From Thermococcus sp. (GTDB lineage: Archaea > Methanobacteriota_B > Thermococci > Thermococcales > Thermococcaceae): 64,000 nt of DNA. The translations under genes were made by a program, and so were the position numbers. The DNA is taken from NCBI RefSeq assembly GCF_027052235.1, contig NZ_JALUFF010000063.1, forward strand, positions 1 to 64,000. Direction: 5' to 3'. The notes below the pieces were generated by a model. The model saw nothing but the letters and a program-made list of their open reading frames with translations, searched no databases and had not been told where the DNA came from. Below are positions 55,362-64,000 of the stretch, piece by piece (position 1 is the first letter of the stretch; each line of letters opens with the position of its first letter).

Positions 55362-55958
55362 TTATAAATTTTTCTCTCCAAGCTTTGCAACGAGTCCCTC
55401 AAGCACTTCCCTGAAGGTCGAGGCGTCTATCCACCTAATTCCCATCTTTTGAGCCCACGTGAGTATTCCCACATCCGCCGAGACTATTGTCGCGTCGAGT
55501 TCCATTGCCAGAAGGATGAGCTCGAAGTCCTCTTTGCTGTCCACTATACCCTCCCTCAACGCCTTGCGGTAGTTTCTCCTGAGCTTCTGGATTATCTTGT
55601 CAACGTTGTCCGTCTCGATGACGCTCTCGCGGACGGCCTTCTCGGCAACGCGAAGACCCTTATCAATCCTTCTCCTTATGTCGTCTATGAGCTCGTAGAC
55701 AACGAAGGCGGGAATTTTCAGCTCGTGGACGTTGGGTGGCTTCTTTATGATGTACAGCTCTATTGCCGGCCTCAAATCCTCGTCCTCGACGAAGTGCATG
55801 ACCTCCCTGTATATTCCGGGGGGCATGTAAAACTCCACCTTTCCAAAGAGCTTCTCCGCGTAGCCCAGAAAAACCCTCATCGCCTCCGTTGGGCTATCAC
55901 CGAAGTCGCGCCTTATGTCGGGGTTGACGAAGATGCTCGTGTCGAGGACGAACTTCAT
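55362..55958 (-). CDS. PIN-domain RNA ligase partner protein (UPF0278)
   Basis: 198-residue PIN-like nuclease domain of the UPF0278 family, named for its genomic link to an archaeal RNA ligase. Acidic residues are in KFVLDTSIFVNPD (near 5), DSKEDFELILLAMELDA (near 143-158) and IVSADVGILTWAQ. The ligase gene is not next to it here. ATG 55958 follows GGTGCCC; an in-frame start three codons upstream is possible. Confidence 0.9.
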   Translation of the reverse strand: MKFVLDTSIFVNPDIRRDFGDSPTEAMRVFLGYAEKLFGKVEFYMPPGIYREVMHFVEDEDLRPAIELYIIKKPPNVHELKIPAFVVYELIDDIRRRIDKGLRVAEKAVRESVIETDNVDKIIQKLRRNYRKALREGIVDSKEDFELILLAMELDATIVSADVGILTWAQKMGIRWIDASTFREVLEGLVAKLGEKNL

Positions 55959-56009
55959 GGGCACCACAACCTTATTTAGGCAGGTCTCTTTAAAACGTTA
56001 GGTGGTCTG

Positions 56010-57218
56010 ATGAAGGTCGGAGTTGTCTTCGGGATAAGCGAGCTTGCTGACGAGAGGGCCTTTGCCGGAAGGGTCTCCGAGTTCATAGAGGTTCTCTCCA
56101 GGGAGTTTGACGTCGTTGGGGGTTTCGTCCTCAAGGTCAGGGAAGACTTCAAGAGAACCAAGGAGGAGGTGAACTTCAACGAGGTCGATGCAATAGTGCT
56201 TTATCCCCTCACCGGTGGAACCGAGGGAGTTTTGAAGGAGTTCGCGGTCTTCAGGCGTCCCACCGTCGTCTTCGGCGACCCCTACAACAACTCCCTAGCT
56301 GCTGGAATAGAGATAAGGGAGTACCTCAGGGACAGGCTCGTTCCCTCAACCCTCGTGAAGGATTACGATGAGCTCAAGGCATCACTCCTCGCCTATGAAG
56401 ACATGAAGGAGACCCTCGACAAGTTCCTCAAGGCGAGGATAGGACTGATAGGCAGGGTCTCCCCCTGGCTTGTGAACGAGAGGTTTGAGATGCCCTACAC
56501 CCACATAAGCCTCAAGAAGTTCTACGAATACTATGACAACGTTGGCGATGAGGAGGGCTGGGAAGCAGTTAGAGGAGTCGTCGAGAATGCCGAGGAAATC
56601 GTGGAGCCGGAGAGAGAGGCGCTCGTCAAGGCGGGGAGAATTTACCTGGCCATAAGGAGAATTCTGGAGGACTACCGGCTGGAGGGATTCACAATAGGTT
56701 GCTTTGACCTGATAGGAAAGCTTGGAGCAACCCCCTGCCTGGCGCTGGCGATGTTCAACGCCGAGGGGATTCCAGCGGCATGTGAGGGGGAGCTCAACTC
56801 CCTGCTGGGAATGGTCGTGATCAGGAAGTTCTTCGGAAAGCCAGCCTTTATGGGAAACATCGCCGACTTTGGGGAGGACTACATAATCCTCGCCCACTGC
56901 ACCGCTCCCCTTCTGTGGAGATACCGCCTGAGGAGCCACTTCGAGAGCGGACTCGGAGTGGGCGTTGAAGCCAAGCTCCCCACGGGTAAGGGAGCTCTCT
57001 TCAAAATAAGGGGTAGAAGAGCGGTTGTTGGGGGAGTTGAAGTCCAAGACAACGAGCACTCCGAGAACAGGTGCAGGACGCAGGTAGTTCTTAGGATAGA
57101 AGACGCCCCGGATTTCATAGACGGAACTCTGGGGAACCACCACCTACTTGCTTACATCGACCCCGAGGAGCTGGCCGACCTGCTGAGCGAACTCGGCTTT
57201 GAGGTCATGCTCTACTGA
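56010..57218 (+). CDS. L-fucose/L-arabinose isomerase-like protein
   Basis: 402 residues of the FucI/AraA superfamily fold: an N-terminal Rossmann-like domain (VDAIVLYPLTGGTEGVLKE) and a C-terminal domain with possible metal ligands in TIGCFDLI, PAACEGELNSLLG and NEHSENRCRTQVVL, where the last histidine may be the isomerase His. Whether it isomerises a sugar in this organism is unknown. ATG 56010 follows TTAGGTGGTC. It stands alone, divergent from the PIN gene. Confidence 0.82.
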   Translation: MKVGVVFGISELADERAFAGRVSEFIEVLSREFDVVGGFVLKVREDFKRTKEEVNFNEVDAIVLYPLTGGTEGVLKEFAVFRRPTVVFGDPYNNSLAAGIEIREYLRDRLVPSTLVKDYDELKASLLAYEDMKETLDKFLKARIGLIGRVSPWLVNERFEMPYTHISLKKFYEYYDNVGDEEGWEAVRGVVENAEEIVEPEREALVKAGRIYLAIRRILEDYRLEGFTIGCFDLIGKLGATPCLALAMFNAEGIPAACEGELNSLLGMVVIRKFFGKPAFMGNIADFGEDYIILAHCTAPLLWRYRLRSHFESGLGVGVEAKLPTGKGALFKIRGRRAVVGGVEVQDNEHSENRCRTQVVLRIEDAPDFIDGTLGNHHLLAYIDPEELADLLSELGFEVMLY

Positions 57219-57259
57219 CCAAATGGTTATAACCCGAAACACTCATTTCATAACCGGGG

Positions 57260-57436
57260 ATGAAGATGAGGCGGGCCCAAGCCGCCGTTGAATACCTCTT
57301 TATGATAGCCCTCGCACTCGTGATGGTTCTTATTGCCATAAGACTAGTCATGAGAACCGTGAAGACCGCAACTCAAACGATAAACCAAACTAGCGAAGAA
57401 CTTATAGAAACCTTGCAAAACATGATGGAAGGGTAG
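57260..57436 (+). CDS. Class III signal peptide (pilin-like) small protein
   Basis: 58 residues. A short basic leader MKMRRA is followed by QAAVEYLFMIALALVMVLIA, the Q-x-x-x-E-Y plus hydrophobic helix of archaeal class III signal peptides, which are cut before the Gln by a FlaK/EppA-type peptidase. The rest is a short polar helix. It is likely an archaeal pilin-like or membrane-anchored subunit. A TATA box TGGTTATAACC lies at about 57224-57234. It ends directly against the convergent TRAP permease gene. Confidence 0.8.
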   Translation: MKMRRAQAAVEYLFMIALALVMVLIAIRLVMRTVKTATQTINQTSEELIETLQNMMEG

Positions 57437-59725
57437 TCAGGCGGGTGTTGCCCGCCGTCCCCCAACAAAATAGCCGGCCAAAAGAAGCACCAGCCCAAGG
57501 CCGACTATAACCACGTTCAGTGTCGCGGCCGCAAATGCCGTTACTATGAGAGCTATTCTGTACACCTTGTTCAGGTGTCCCCTGAGCCAACCGGTAAAGC
57601 CCACTGAAAGCATGTAAAGAACCAGTATCGTAGCGCCGAGGTCGTATAACACTAGGCCAGCAGTGTGGAGGTTCCAGTGCTTAACTGTTATCAGAAACAT
57701 CTCGGGATGTGTGAAGTAAATATAAGGCCCTATGTAACCAGCCACAGCATAGCGGACGGCGTTGAGGGCTGTTTTCCAGAAGTCACCCCCGGCCAAGGCT
57801 GAACCTGCGTAGCTGGCGAGTGCGACTGGTGGGGTTATATCGGCCAGTATTCCGAAGTAGAAGACGAAGAAGTGGGCTGCCAAGAGAGCGATAACGGTCC
57901 CAAAGCCCGGAACAGGCTGGTCATAGGGAGCCAAGTTGCTTACCGCCTGATAAATTGCAGGGGCCATGACAAGGGAGGTTATGATATAGTTTGCGGTTGT
58001 TGGAACCCCCATCCCAAGGATGAGGCTAAATACCATCGTCACCACTAGGAGTAACCAGAGGTTTCCTCCGGTCAGGTCAGCCAAGCGATAACCCAGGGAA
58101 TTCGCAAGTCCTGTTATCGTCAGGGAACCCTGAATCAAGCCCGCACTCGCAGCTGCCAGCATGACGGCGGTACTCGTCTTTCCTGCCTCAATCATCGATT
58201 CGTATGTTGCGGAGTACATCATTTTGCCATCCGAGGTCTTCGATATTGCCCCGACTACGAGAGAGAACACTATCCCGAATATTCCCGTCATAAAGAGCAG
58301 GTTCTCCTTGCTCACCCCTATTGCTTGGTTGAGAGCTATGAAGAGCAGGAAGAGCAGACTTATGTAGAGCTTCTCGTTGAATGCAACGCCCTTTCTGACG
58401 AGGGCCAGCGCCACGAGTATGAGGGACAGACCAACCAGGGCCTGCCAGCCGTAGCCGAGGAACATAAGTGTAGTCCCTATGAGAACCGTTGCCACGTAGA
58501 GTGCCTCATTACCACTTATCTCATCCTTTGAGACCCACGCAACCCATATTGCCACGCCAAGCGAGGATATTGCCGATATGTGGGCTGGGATTCCCCAGAC
58601 GAGGGCAACCGTTATGACGACTATTGGAAGGAGAATGTAGCTCTTCCTTATGAAGTAGCCAAGCGGTTTAAAGTGCTCCCTTGGCATTCCTTTAAGTCCA
58701 AGTCTTTTGGTTTCCCTGTCTATAAAGAGATAGACGCCGGAGTAGTAGACCAAGGCGGGTATTACCGCCGCTATTATTATTTTATTATATGGTATCCCCA
58801 AGAACTCGGCCATTATGAAGGCGGCTGCACCCATTATCGGGGGCATCAGCTGACCTCCGGTTGAGGCAACCGGTTCAACGGCACCGGCAATCTCCGGAGG
58901 ATAACCGGCCCTTTTCATGAGGGGTATCGTGAACGTTCCCGTTGTTAGGACGTTTGCCACACTCGAACCGCTGACGGTCCCCATTAAACCGCTGGCTATA
59001 ACAGCAGCCTTTGCCGGCCCCCCGGGCCTTGAGCCGAAAAGGGTTATCATGAACTCGGTTATATAGTCGCTTATACCAATCTTAAGAAGGAACGCCCCGA
59101 AGAAGATGAAAGCGAAGACGTATATCGTCATGACGTAGAGGGGCGTTGCGAAGATGCCCTCACTCGCCAGATACATATGTTCAGAGAACATCGTCCAATT
59201 AAAGCCCGTGTTCCATACAGCGTAGCCCAAAAAGACAAGAACGACAACGGGCAGAACCCAGCCAATAACCCTCCTCGTCCCCTCAAGAACGACTATTATT
59301 GCAAGAATTGCAAAGAAAACGTCCCTGGGATAGACCGTTGCATTCTCCGCGTAGCTGGGATACCTAAAGAACAAATAGAACATCGTGAGCAGGCTGAGGA
59401 AGATGAAAGTGTAGTCGAGCAGACCAACGTTCTTAAAGCGCTCGGTCTTCCTGAAGGGGTAGAGCATAAAAGCTATTATGAGGATCATGGCCAGAACAAA
59501 GGCCTCCCCCTGCTGACTCTGAAGTGTGTAAAGAAGGAAGTGGAGCTTTATTCCGAGTCTTGAGAGCATGTCATAGAGGGCACCGTTGAAATTGAAGATG
59601 AACAGGATTTCGTATATTCCAATGAGAACCGCCGCCACCGTTACTACCCTCTCAAGGCTGGGGGGCAACTTCCTCGTTCTGCTTATCACTTCCTCCAGTT
59701 TTTCAACATCCGTAGGGTTTTCCAT
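57437..59725 (-). CDS. TRAP transporter fused permease (TAXI type, DctQM)
   Basis: 762-residue membrane protein in which the small DctQ and large DctM subunits are fused, as usual in TAXI-type TRAP systems. There are about 17-19 hydrophobic segments, with GLMGTVSGSSVANVLTTGTF, TGGQLMPPIMGAAAFIMAEF and LGMGVPTTANYIITSLV as the DctM repeats. It imports a small organic acid or amino acid with Na+ or H+, using the binding protein encoded upstream. Start ATG 59725 lies just after the DUF1850 stop. Confidence 0.93.
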   Translation of the reverse strand: MENPTDVEKLEEVISRTRKLPPSLERVVTVAAVLIGIYEILFIFNFNGALYDMLSRLGIKLHFLLYTLQSQQGEAFVLAMILIIAFMLYPFRKTERFKNVGLLDYTFIFLSLLTMFYLFFRYPSYAENATVYPRDVFFAILAIIVVLEGTRRVIGWVLPVVVLVFLGYAVWNTGFNWTMFSEHMYLASEGIFATPLYVMTIYVFAFIFFGAFLLKIGISDYITEFMITLFGSRPGGPAKAAVIASGLMGTVSGSSVANVLTTGTFTIPLMKRAGYPPEIAGAVEPVASTGGQLMPPIMGAAAFIMAEFLGIPYNKIIIAAVIPALVYYSGVYLFIDRETKRLGLKGMPREHFKPLGYFIRKSYILLPIVVITVALVWGIPAHISAISSLGVAIWVAWVSKDEISGNEALYVATVLIGTTLMFLGYGWQALVGLSLILVALALVRKGVAFNEKLYISLLFLLFIALNQAIGVSKENLLFMTGIFGIVFSLVVGAISKTSDGKMMYSATYESMIEAGKTSTAVMLAAASAGLIQGSLTITGLANSLGYRLADLTGGNLWLLLVVTMVFSLILGMGVPTTANYIITSLVMAPAIYQAVSNLAPYDQPVPGFGTVIALLAAHFFVFYFGILADITPPVALASYAGSALAGGDFWKTALNAVRYAVAGYIGPYIYFTHPEMFLITVKHWNLHTAGLVLYDLGATILVLYMLSVGFTGWLRGHLNKVYRIALIVTAFAAATLNVVIVGLGLVLLLAGYFVGGRRATPA

Positions 59726-59726
59726 T

Positions 59727-60176
59727 CTAACACCTCCCAATCAGTACAAGGATTACAGGACAGGTTTTAATTTTAAGGTGAACTAAACCGGGAGTTCTGG
59801 GCACTATCACGGTCTCATTGTCCACTATAATCTCAGGCCGATTGAAGGGTATAAACCAGTAATCGAGGCTGTCACCCAGGGGCTGGTCTATTTTTTTGTA
59901 ATAATACCCGTCCTTCAGACCCTGGATGTCCTCGGGGAGACCGGCTCCGAAATCTCCCCAGAGCATCTCTCGAACGAACATTCCCCTTCTGTTAGCCTCT
60001 ATTATTTCAATCACCTCACTGTGCTCAACGCTGTGATTGTACTGGATTCTGAGCCATTTATCACCCAATATGAAGACCTGGGAATGGCCAGACTGACTTA
60101 TTACAAGTGATTTAAGGGGAAAACCCATTAGAAGCAGAAGAATGAAAAGAAAGAGGGCCTTTCTCAAGGCCTTCAC
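59727..60176 (-). CDS. DUF1850 protein of the TAXI-TRAP operon
   Basis: 149 residues with an N-terminal membrane helix (8-22) and the DUF1850 motif IQYNHSVEHSEVIEI (near 49-63). This family is found almost only beside TAXI-TRAP transporters and may assist binding-protein docking; its role is unproven. Overlaps the binding-protein stop by four bases. Confidence 0.88.
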   Translation of the reverse strand: MKALRKALFLFILLLLMGFPLKSLVISQSGHSQVFILGDKWLRIQYNHSVEHSEVIEIIEANRRGMFVREMLWGDFGAGLPEDIQGLKDGYYYKKIDQPLGDSLDYWFIPFNRPEIIVDNETVIVPRTPGLVHLKIKTCPVILVLIGRC

Positions 60177-61201
60177 CCGCTGGGTGGTTTAATCTTGTCG
60201 GGCACGCTGAGACCCTTCTCCTTGTAGTACTTGTAAGCCCCTGGGTGAAGCGGTATGCTCATACCGTCGAGGGCTGTCTTGAGGCTTATGAAGCGGGCCT
60301 TCTGGTGAACGGCCCTGAGGGCCTCAACGTTGTCGAAGAGAACCTTGGTCATCTCGTAAACCACGTCCTCCGGAAGGTCAGCGCTCGCCACGAGGATTGC
60401 CTTAACGGCAAGAGTGGGGGTGTCCTCGGTCATTCCCTTGTAGGTGTCCTTCGGGAGGACCTGGCGGACGTAGAATATGTATCCCTCGTTCTTGAGCTTA
60501 TTGAGTATGTCGTCCGGAATCGGAAGAACCCTAACTGGGGTTGTAACTGCTATCTGGGTAATTGCGGGGGTTGGGGCGCCTGAAACTATAACGGCAGCGT
60601 CAATCTGGCCGAGCTTAAGAGCCTGAGCGGCCTGGCTGAACTTCTGGTTGACCTTCTGTATCTTGTCCCATACACCGGCAGCCTTAAGTATCTGCTCGGC
60701 TGCAACGGCGGTTCCACTTCCAGGAGCACCGATGGCAACCTTCTTACCAGCAAGGTCCTGGAGGGTCTTTATATCACTGTCAGCCCTAACGACGAACTGA
60801 ACGGTCTCGGGGTAGAGAGCGGCGACACCGCGGAGCTTCTTTATCGGGCTACCCTGGAACATGTAGAGACCGTTGTAGGCGTAGTATGCAACATCGTTCT
60901 GCATTATAGCCGCCTGCGCGTTCCCATCACCGATTGCCTTGGCGTTCGAGACACTGGCACCGCTTGTAACAGCTTTGGCCTTAATTCCAGCCTTATTGAG
61001 GAGTTCCGCGTACTTTGAACCGAGCGGGTAGTAAACTCCGCTGGTACCTCCGGTGTATATTGTTATGGTTCCGGTATAGCTAACACCGGAACTGGAGCTC
61101 TTAGTGGCGGTTGAAGTCCCGCCCTGACTTCCAACACAGCCGGCCACGAAGACCGACAGGAAGAGCACCGCCACAAGGGCGATGGCACTCAGTTTCTTCA
61201 T
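60173..61201 (-). CDS. TAXI family TRAP solute-binding lipoprotein
   Basis: 342-residue periplasm-facing binding protein of the TRAP-associated extracytoplasmic immunogenic family. A signal peptide with lipobox VAGC anchors it through a lipidated cysteine at about residue 22. A Ser/Thr/Gly-rich linker follows, then the binding domain with TIYTGGTSGVYYPLGSKYAE. The ligand is unknown; glutamate and other organic acids are common in the family. First gene of the three-gene operon; ATG 61201 follows GGAGGTGTTT. Confidence 0.93.
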   Translation of the reverse strand: MKKLSAIALVAVLFLSVFVAGCVGSQGGTSTATKSSSSGVSYTGTITIYTGGTSGVYYPLGSKYAELLNKAGIKAKAVTSGASVSNAKAIGDGNAQAAIMQNDVAYYAYNGLYMFQGSPIKKLRGVAALYPETVQFVVRADSDIKTLQDLAGKKVAIGAPGSGTAVAAEQILKAAGVWDKIQKVNQKFSQAAQALKLGQIDAAVIVSGAPTPAITQIAVTTPVRVLPIPDDILNKLKNEGYIFYVRQVLPKDTYKGMTEDTPTLAVKAILVASADLPEDVVYEMTKVLFDNVEALRAVHQKARFISLKTALDGMSIPLHPGAYKYYKEKGLSVPDKIKPPSG

Positions 61202-61235
61202 ATCAAACACCTCCGCTTGATGGACAACAATGGCT

Positions 61236-61247
61236 ATATGGCCATAT
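61236..61247. promoter_or_regulatory. 12-bp palindrome in TAXI operon leader
   Basis: ATATGGCCATAT, a perfect palindrome between the TATA box and the ribosome site of the TAXI operon, with GATAT nearby. A repressor operator is plausible. Confidence 0.45.
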
Positions 61248-61270
61248 CAGGATATTAGGGAACTTTCTTT

Positions 61271-61280
61271 TTTAAATAGT
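61271..61280 (-). promoter_or_regulatory. TATA box of the TAXI-TRAP operon
   Basis: Minus strand ACTATTTAAA followed by AAAAG, about 70 bases before the ATG of the binding protein. Confidence 0.6.
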
Positions 61281-61392
61281 TTTTGTTACAAGCCTGAAAA
61301 ACTTTCTGGGATTAGCGGATCATGTTTGTGACAATTTCGATGATTATTTTACATAATTGTAACCATCTGAAAATCAATAGAGAAGCCGAATG

Positions 61393-61401
61393 CTTTATAA
61401 T
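61393..61401 (+). promoter_or_regulatory. TATA box of dtdA
   Basis: CTTTATAAT, preceded by CCGAATG as BRE, about 30-35 bases upstream of the coding start. Confidence 0.65.
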
Positions 61402-61430
61402 TCGAGCCCCAACTGGATGTGGTGCTGTTG

Positions 61431-62249
61431 ATGAAGGTGATAATGACAACCAAAGTTGACAAGGCCTCGATGAACATCATGGAAAAGCTCGTGGAGAACT
61501 TCGGCTTTACCGAGACCGAGTTAACCTTTGATGGAAACCCGGTTTACAGGAAGGCGGACACCCTAATCCTCACGACCAACGGAGAGATGATATACTACGA
61601 CGGACTTGACAAGTCAATAGAGAAACAGCTCAAGGTAAGGCCCGAGATAATAGCCTTCGCCTCAAGGCACTCAAGCAAGCAAAAGCTTCCAGCCCTAACA
61701 ACCCACGTTACCGGGAACTGGGGGAAAGCCATGTACGGAGGGAAGGATGGGAGTTTAGCCATCGCAGAGCCAAACGCGATGAAGCTGGCCCTGCTCAAGA
61801 TGAACGAGCTCAACGACCTCGGCTGGACGGTCTGCTATGAGGCAACCCACCACGGCCCGAGCGAGCTTTCTGTCCCAAGCTTTTTCATAGAGATAGGCTC
61901 AAGCGAGGAGGAATGGGTAAACGACAGGGCGGGAGAGATAATAGCAGAGACAATAATGTATGTTCTCAAAAACTACGAGAGGGCCAGCTTCAAGGTCGCG
62001 GTCGGGATAGGTGGCGGACATTACGCACCCAAGCAGACCAAGAGGGCGCTGGAGGGCGACTTCGCCTTCGGCCACATCGCGCCAAAGTACGCCCATCCAG
62101 TTTCACGGGAAATGCTCCTGAAAGCCATTGAGAGGAGCTCTAGGAGGGTTGAGGTGATATACGTTGACTGGAAGGGCAGCAGGGGGGAGACGAGACAGCT
62201 CGCGAGAAAACTTGCCGAGGAACTCGGCCTTGAGTTCATCAGAGATTGA
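61431..62249 (+). CDS. dtdA: D-aminoacyl-tRNA deacylase (DtdA/GEK1)
   Basis: 272-residue archaeal/plant-type enzyme that removes D-amino acids from mischarged t[32 protein letters not shown] and [12 protein letters not shown] are the conserved, histidine-rich blocks that bind zinc. ATG 61431 follows GTGGTG; the open frame begins a few codons earlier, near the transcription start. Confidence 0.95.
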   Translation: MKVIMTTKVDKASMNIMEKLVENFGFTETELTFDGNPVYRKADTLILTTNGEMIYYDGLDKSIEKQLKVRPEIIAFASRHSSKQKLPALTTHVTGNWGKAMYGGKDGSLAIAEPNAMKLALLKMNELNDLGWTVCYEATHHGPSELSVPSFFIEIGSSEEEWVNDRAGEIIAETIMYVLKNYERASFKVAVGIGGGHYAPKQTKRALEGDFAFGHIAPKYAHPVSREMLLKAIERSSRRVEVIYVDWKGSRGETRQLARKLAEELGLEFIRD

Positions 62250-62305
62250 AGCGAAAGCTTTAAAGAGAGAGCCCGGCATTTTAAATCAGTTTCGGGTTAG
62301 CTAAG

Positions 62306-62313
62306 TTTATATA
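62306..62313 (+). promoter_or_regulatory. TATA box of ftsZ operon
   Basis: TTTATATA preceded by CTAAG, about 55 bases upstream of the ATG; GGAGGGTG is the ribosome site. Confidence 0.7.
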
Positions 62314-62364
62314 CCACTTCCAGCAAACCACAAAGGGTGTTAAACTCCCCGGAGGGTGAAAAAG

Positions 62365-63486
62365 ATGCTGAAGCTGATTGAAGATGCCATAGAGAGGACC
62401 TCCGCTACCCCCTCCAAGGTTCCGGAGGTAGCCCCGCAGTCGGATATCGACGAGGAGCTCAGAAGGCTCCTCGAACAAATACAGGCCAAGATATACGTCG
62501 TTGGTGTTGGCGGTGCCGGCTGTAACACCGTTAACAGGATGATGCAGGTCGGAATAGAGGGGGCTAAGATAATAGCCGTGAACACCGATGCCCAAGACCT
62601 GCTCAAAATAAAGGCTCACCAGAAGATACTCATCGGCAAGGAACTCACCAGAGGACTTGGAGCAGGAAACAACCCGAAGATGGGCGAAGAGGCGGCGAGG
62701 GAAAGCGAGAGAGAGATAAGGGAGGCCCTCGAAGGGGCCGACATGGTCTTCATAACCTGCGGTCTCGGCGGTGGAACCGGAACTGGCGCCGCACCCGTTG
62801 TGGCCGAGATAGCCAAGAAGATGGGAGCACTTACCGTTGCAGTCGTGACACTTCCGTTTACGGTCGAGGGGATAAGGCGCATCAAGAACGCTGAGTACGG
62901 CCTTGAGAAACTCAGGAAGAACACGGACACCGTCATAGTCATCCCAAACGACAAGCTGATGGAAGTGGCTCCCAACCTTCCGATACACATGGCCTTTAAG
63001 GTCGCCGACGAGATACTCGTTCAGGCAGTCAAGGGCATAACAGAGCTCATCACCAAGCCCGGTCTCGTCAACCTCGACTTCAACGACGTCCGTGCGGTTA
63101 TGAAGGACGGCGGTGTTGCGATGATCGGCATAGGCGAGAGCGACAGCGAGAAGAGAGCCCTCGAAGCTGCTCAGCAGGCCCTGAACAGTCCCCTTCTCGA
63201 CGTTGACATCAGCGGTGCAAAAGGAGCACTCATAAGCATCAGCGGAAGCGACGTCAAGCTTGAGGAGGCCCAGCAGATAATAGAGCTGGTCACCAGCAAG
63301 CTCGATCCGGAGGCCCAGGTCATCTGGGGCGTCCAGCTTGATGAGGAACTCGGCAAGATGATAAGGATTCTCCTCGTCGTCACGGGCGTCAGCTCGCCCT
63401 ATGCAGTTGTTGAGGAGGAGGAAACTACCTCATACTTTGGTGAGGAGGAAAAGAAAACCATAAAGCTCGACCTCGAAGAGCTCTGA
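62365..63486 (+). CDS. ftsZ: Cell division protein FtsZ
   Basis: 373-residue tubulin-like GTPase that forms the division ring. [15 protein letters not shown] binds nucleotide, [18 protein letters not shown] is the tubulin signature and [13 protein letters not shown] the T7 loop. An N-terminal extension of about 40 residues and the C-terminal acidic tail ([14 protein letters not shown]) are as in archaeal FtsZ1. ATG 62365 was preferred over GTG 62356, which lies in the ribosome site. Order ftsZ-secE-spt5 is typical for FtsZ1. Confidence 0.97.
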   Translation: MLKLIEDAIERTSATPSKVPEVAPQSDIDEELRRLLEQIQAKIYVVGVGGAGCNTVNRMMQVGIEGAKIIAVNTDAQDLLKIKAHQKILIGKELTRGLGAGNNPKMGEEAARESEREIREALEGADMVFITCGLGGGTGTGAAPVVAEIAKKMGALTVAVVTLPFTVEGIRRIKNAEYGLEKLRKNTDTVIVIPNDKLMEVAPNLPIHMAFKVADEILVQAVKGITELITKPGLVNLDFNDVRAVMKDGGVAMIGIGESDSEKRALEAAQQALNSPLLDVDISGAKGALISISGSDVKLEEAQQIIELVTSKLDPEAQVIWGVQLDEELGKMIRILLVVTGVSSPYAVVEEEETTSYFGEEEKKTIKLDLEEL

Positions 63487-63505
63487 ATCTGCAGGGGGGT
63501 AAAAA

Positions 63506-63691
63506 ATGGCCGGTACTGTAGAGAAGCTCAGAAGCTTCATGGCAGAGTCCAAGAGGGTTCTCCTCGTTACCCGAAAGCCCGGGATGAAGGAGTTTAAAAT
63601 GGCCGTTAAGATAACGGGCATAGGGATGATTCTAATAGGAACGATCGGGATGATAATCCGCATAATAGGCTACCTGGTCACCGGCTCATGA
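63506..63691 (+). CDS. secE: Preprotein translocase subunit SecE (Sec61 gamma)
   Basis: 61 residues with an amphipathic helix ([21 protein letters not shown]) interrupted at the proline and one membrane helix (about 36-57), the minimal form of SecE that clamps SecY. Its TGA overlaps a possible upstream start of spt5. Confidence 0.95.
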   Translation: MAGTVEKLRSFMAESKRVLLVTRKPGMKEFKMAVKITGIGMILIGTIGMIIRIIGYLVTGS

Positions 63692-63702
63692 GGGGATCGG
63701 CC

Positions 63703-64000
63703 ATGGCAGAGGGCAAAATATTCACAGTCAACGTCACCGTAGGCCAGGAGATTACGACGGCAAACCTGATATACAGCAAGGTCAAGACCTACAACCTTCC
63801 CGTATACGCGATACTCGCACCGAGCAAAGTCAGGGGGTACATCTTCGTCGAGGCCCCGAACAAGAGCGCCGTTGACGAGGCCATAAGGGGGATAAGGCAC
63901 GCGAAGCGCGTCCTCCCCGGGGAGATACCCTTCAGCGAAATAGAGCACTTCCTAGAGGAGAAACCTGCCGTGAGTGGCTTCGAACCGGGCGACATCGTTG
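63703..64000 (+). CDS. spt5: Transcription elongation factor Spt5 (NusG-like), 3' partial
   Basis: NusG N-terminal domain, which bridges the RNA polymerase clamp together with Spt4 and raises processivity. Visible are [20 protein letters not shown], the segment [17 protein letters not shown] and, at the window end, FEPGDIV, where the KOW domain should begin. The gene continues beyond the window. ATG 63703 follows GAGGGGATC; ATG 63688, which overlaps the secE stop, would add five residues. Confidence 0.93.
   Translation, partial: MAEGKIFTVNVTVGQEITTANLIYSKVKTYNLPVYAILAPSKVRGYIFVEAPNKSAVDEAIRGIRHAKRVLPGEIPFSEIEHFLEEKPAVSGFEPGDIV

Overview
The window is chromosomal DNA of a hyperthermophilic euryarchaeon of the order Thermococcales, most likely Thermococcus. 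Evidence: an archaeal histone, PurR/GfcR-type and Lrp-type regulators, GTP-dependent PEP carboxykinase, an archaeal DnaG, an archaeal ribosomal superoperon with eukaryote-type proteins (eS4, eL14, eL18, eL19, eL32, eL34, eL40), BRE/TATA promoters, GGTG-type ribosome binding sites, ten tRNA genes that all encode CCA, and FtsZ-SecE-Spt5 order. Gene order in the first 20 kb fits what I remember of T. kodakarensis, but I cannot name the species.

Layout. 1-8.8 kb: end of an ABC exporter permease, tRNA-Arg, a dUTPase/dCTP deaminase relative, histone, a B12/radical SAM protein, a Toprim protein coupled to dnaG, gltX and a sodium symporter. 8.9-16 kb: central carbon and nucleotide genes (maltodextrin phosphorylase with a TGM-like operator, PEP carboxykinase, sugar nucleotidyltransferase with a degenerate phosphomannomutase partner, tmk). 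16-17.5 kb: three tRNAs, then 1.1 kb of gene-free DNA packed with nested palindromes. 17.5-27.7 kb: CoA-disulfide reductase type enzyme, MTA phosphorylase, a helical-repeat protein, SRP54 with a RAM-domain protein, regulators, two related microproteins and an inactive-looking phosphoesterase.

27.5-55 kb is a nearly continuous minus-strand ribosomal/RNA polymerase/secretion supercluster (L3 to L40e), led by a SPOUT RNA methyltransferase and punctuated by tRNA-Ser, tRNA-Leu, tRNA-Pro and tRNA-Leu. It is interrupted between cbf5 and the rsmC-like gene by a 2.5 kb AT-richer island (34.3-36.8 kb). The island carries a secreted, sequon-rich protein with a C-terminal eight-cysteine domain, two small membrane proteins and more of the palindromic repeats. 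The architecture resembles a halocin C8-type archaeocin precursor with candidate immunity proteins, and I regard it as the best candidate for an undescribed system here.

55-64 kb: tRNA-Thr, a PIN protein, a fucose-isomerase-like protein, a pilin-like small protein, a TAXI-type TRAP uptake operon, D-aminoacyl-tRNA deacylase and ftsZ-secE-spt5 (spt5 cut by the window end).

A recurring theme is enzyme-fold proteins that keep the fold but lose catalytic residues (phosphomannomutase-like, phosphoesterase-like, enolase-like, deaminase-like).
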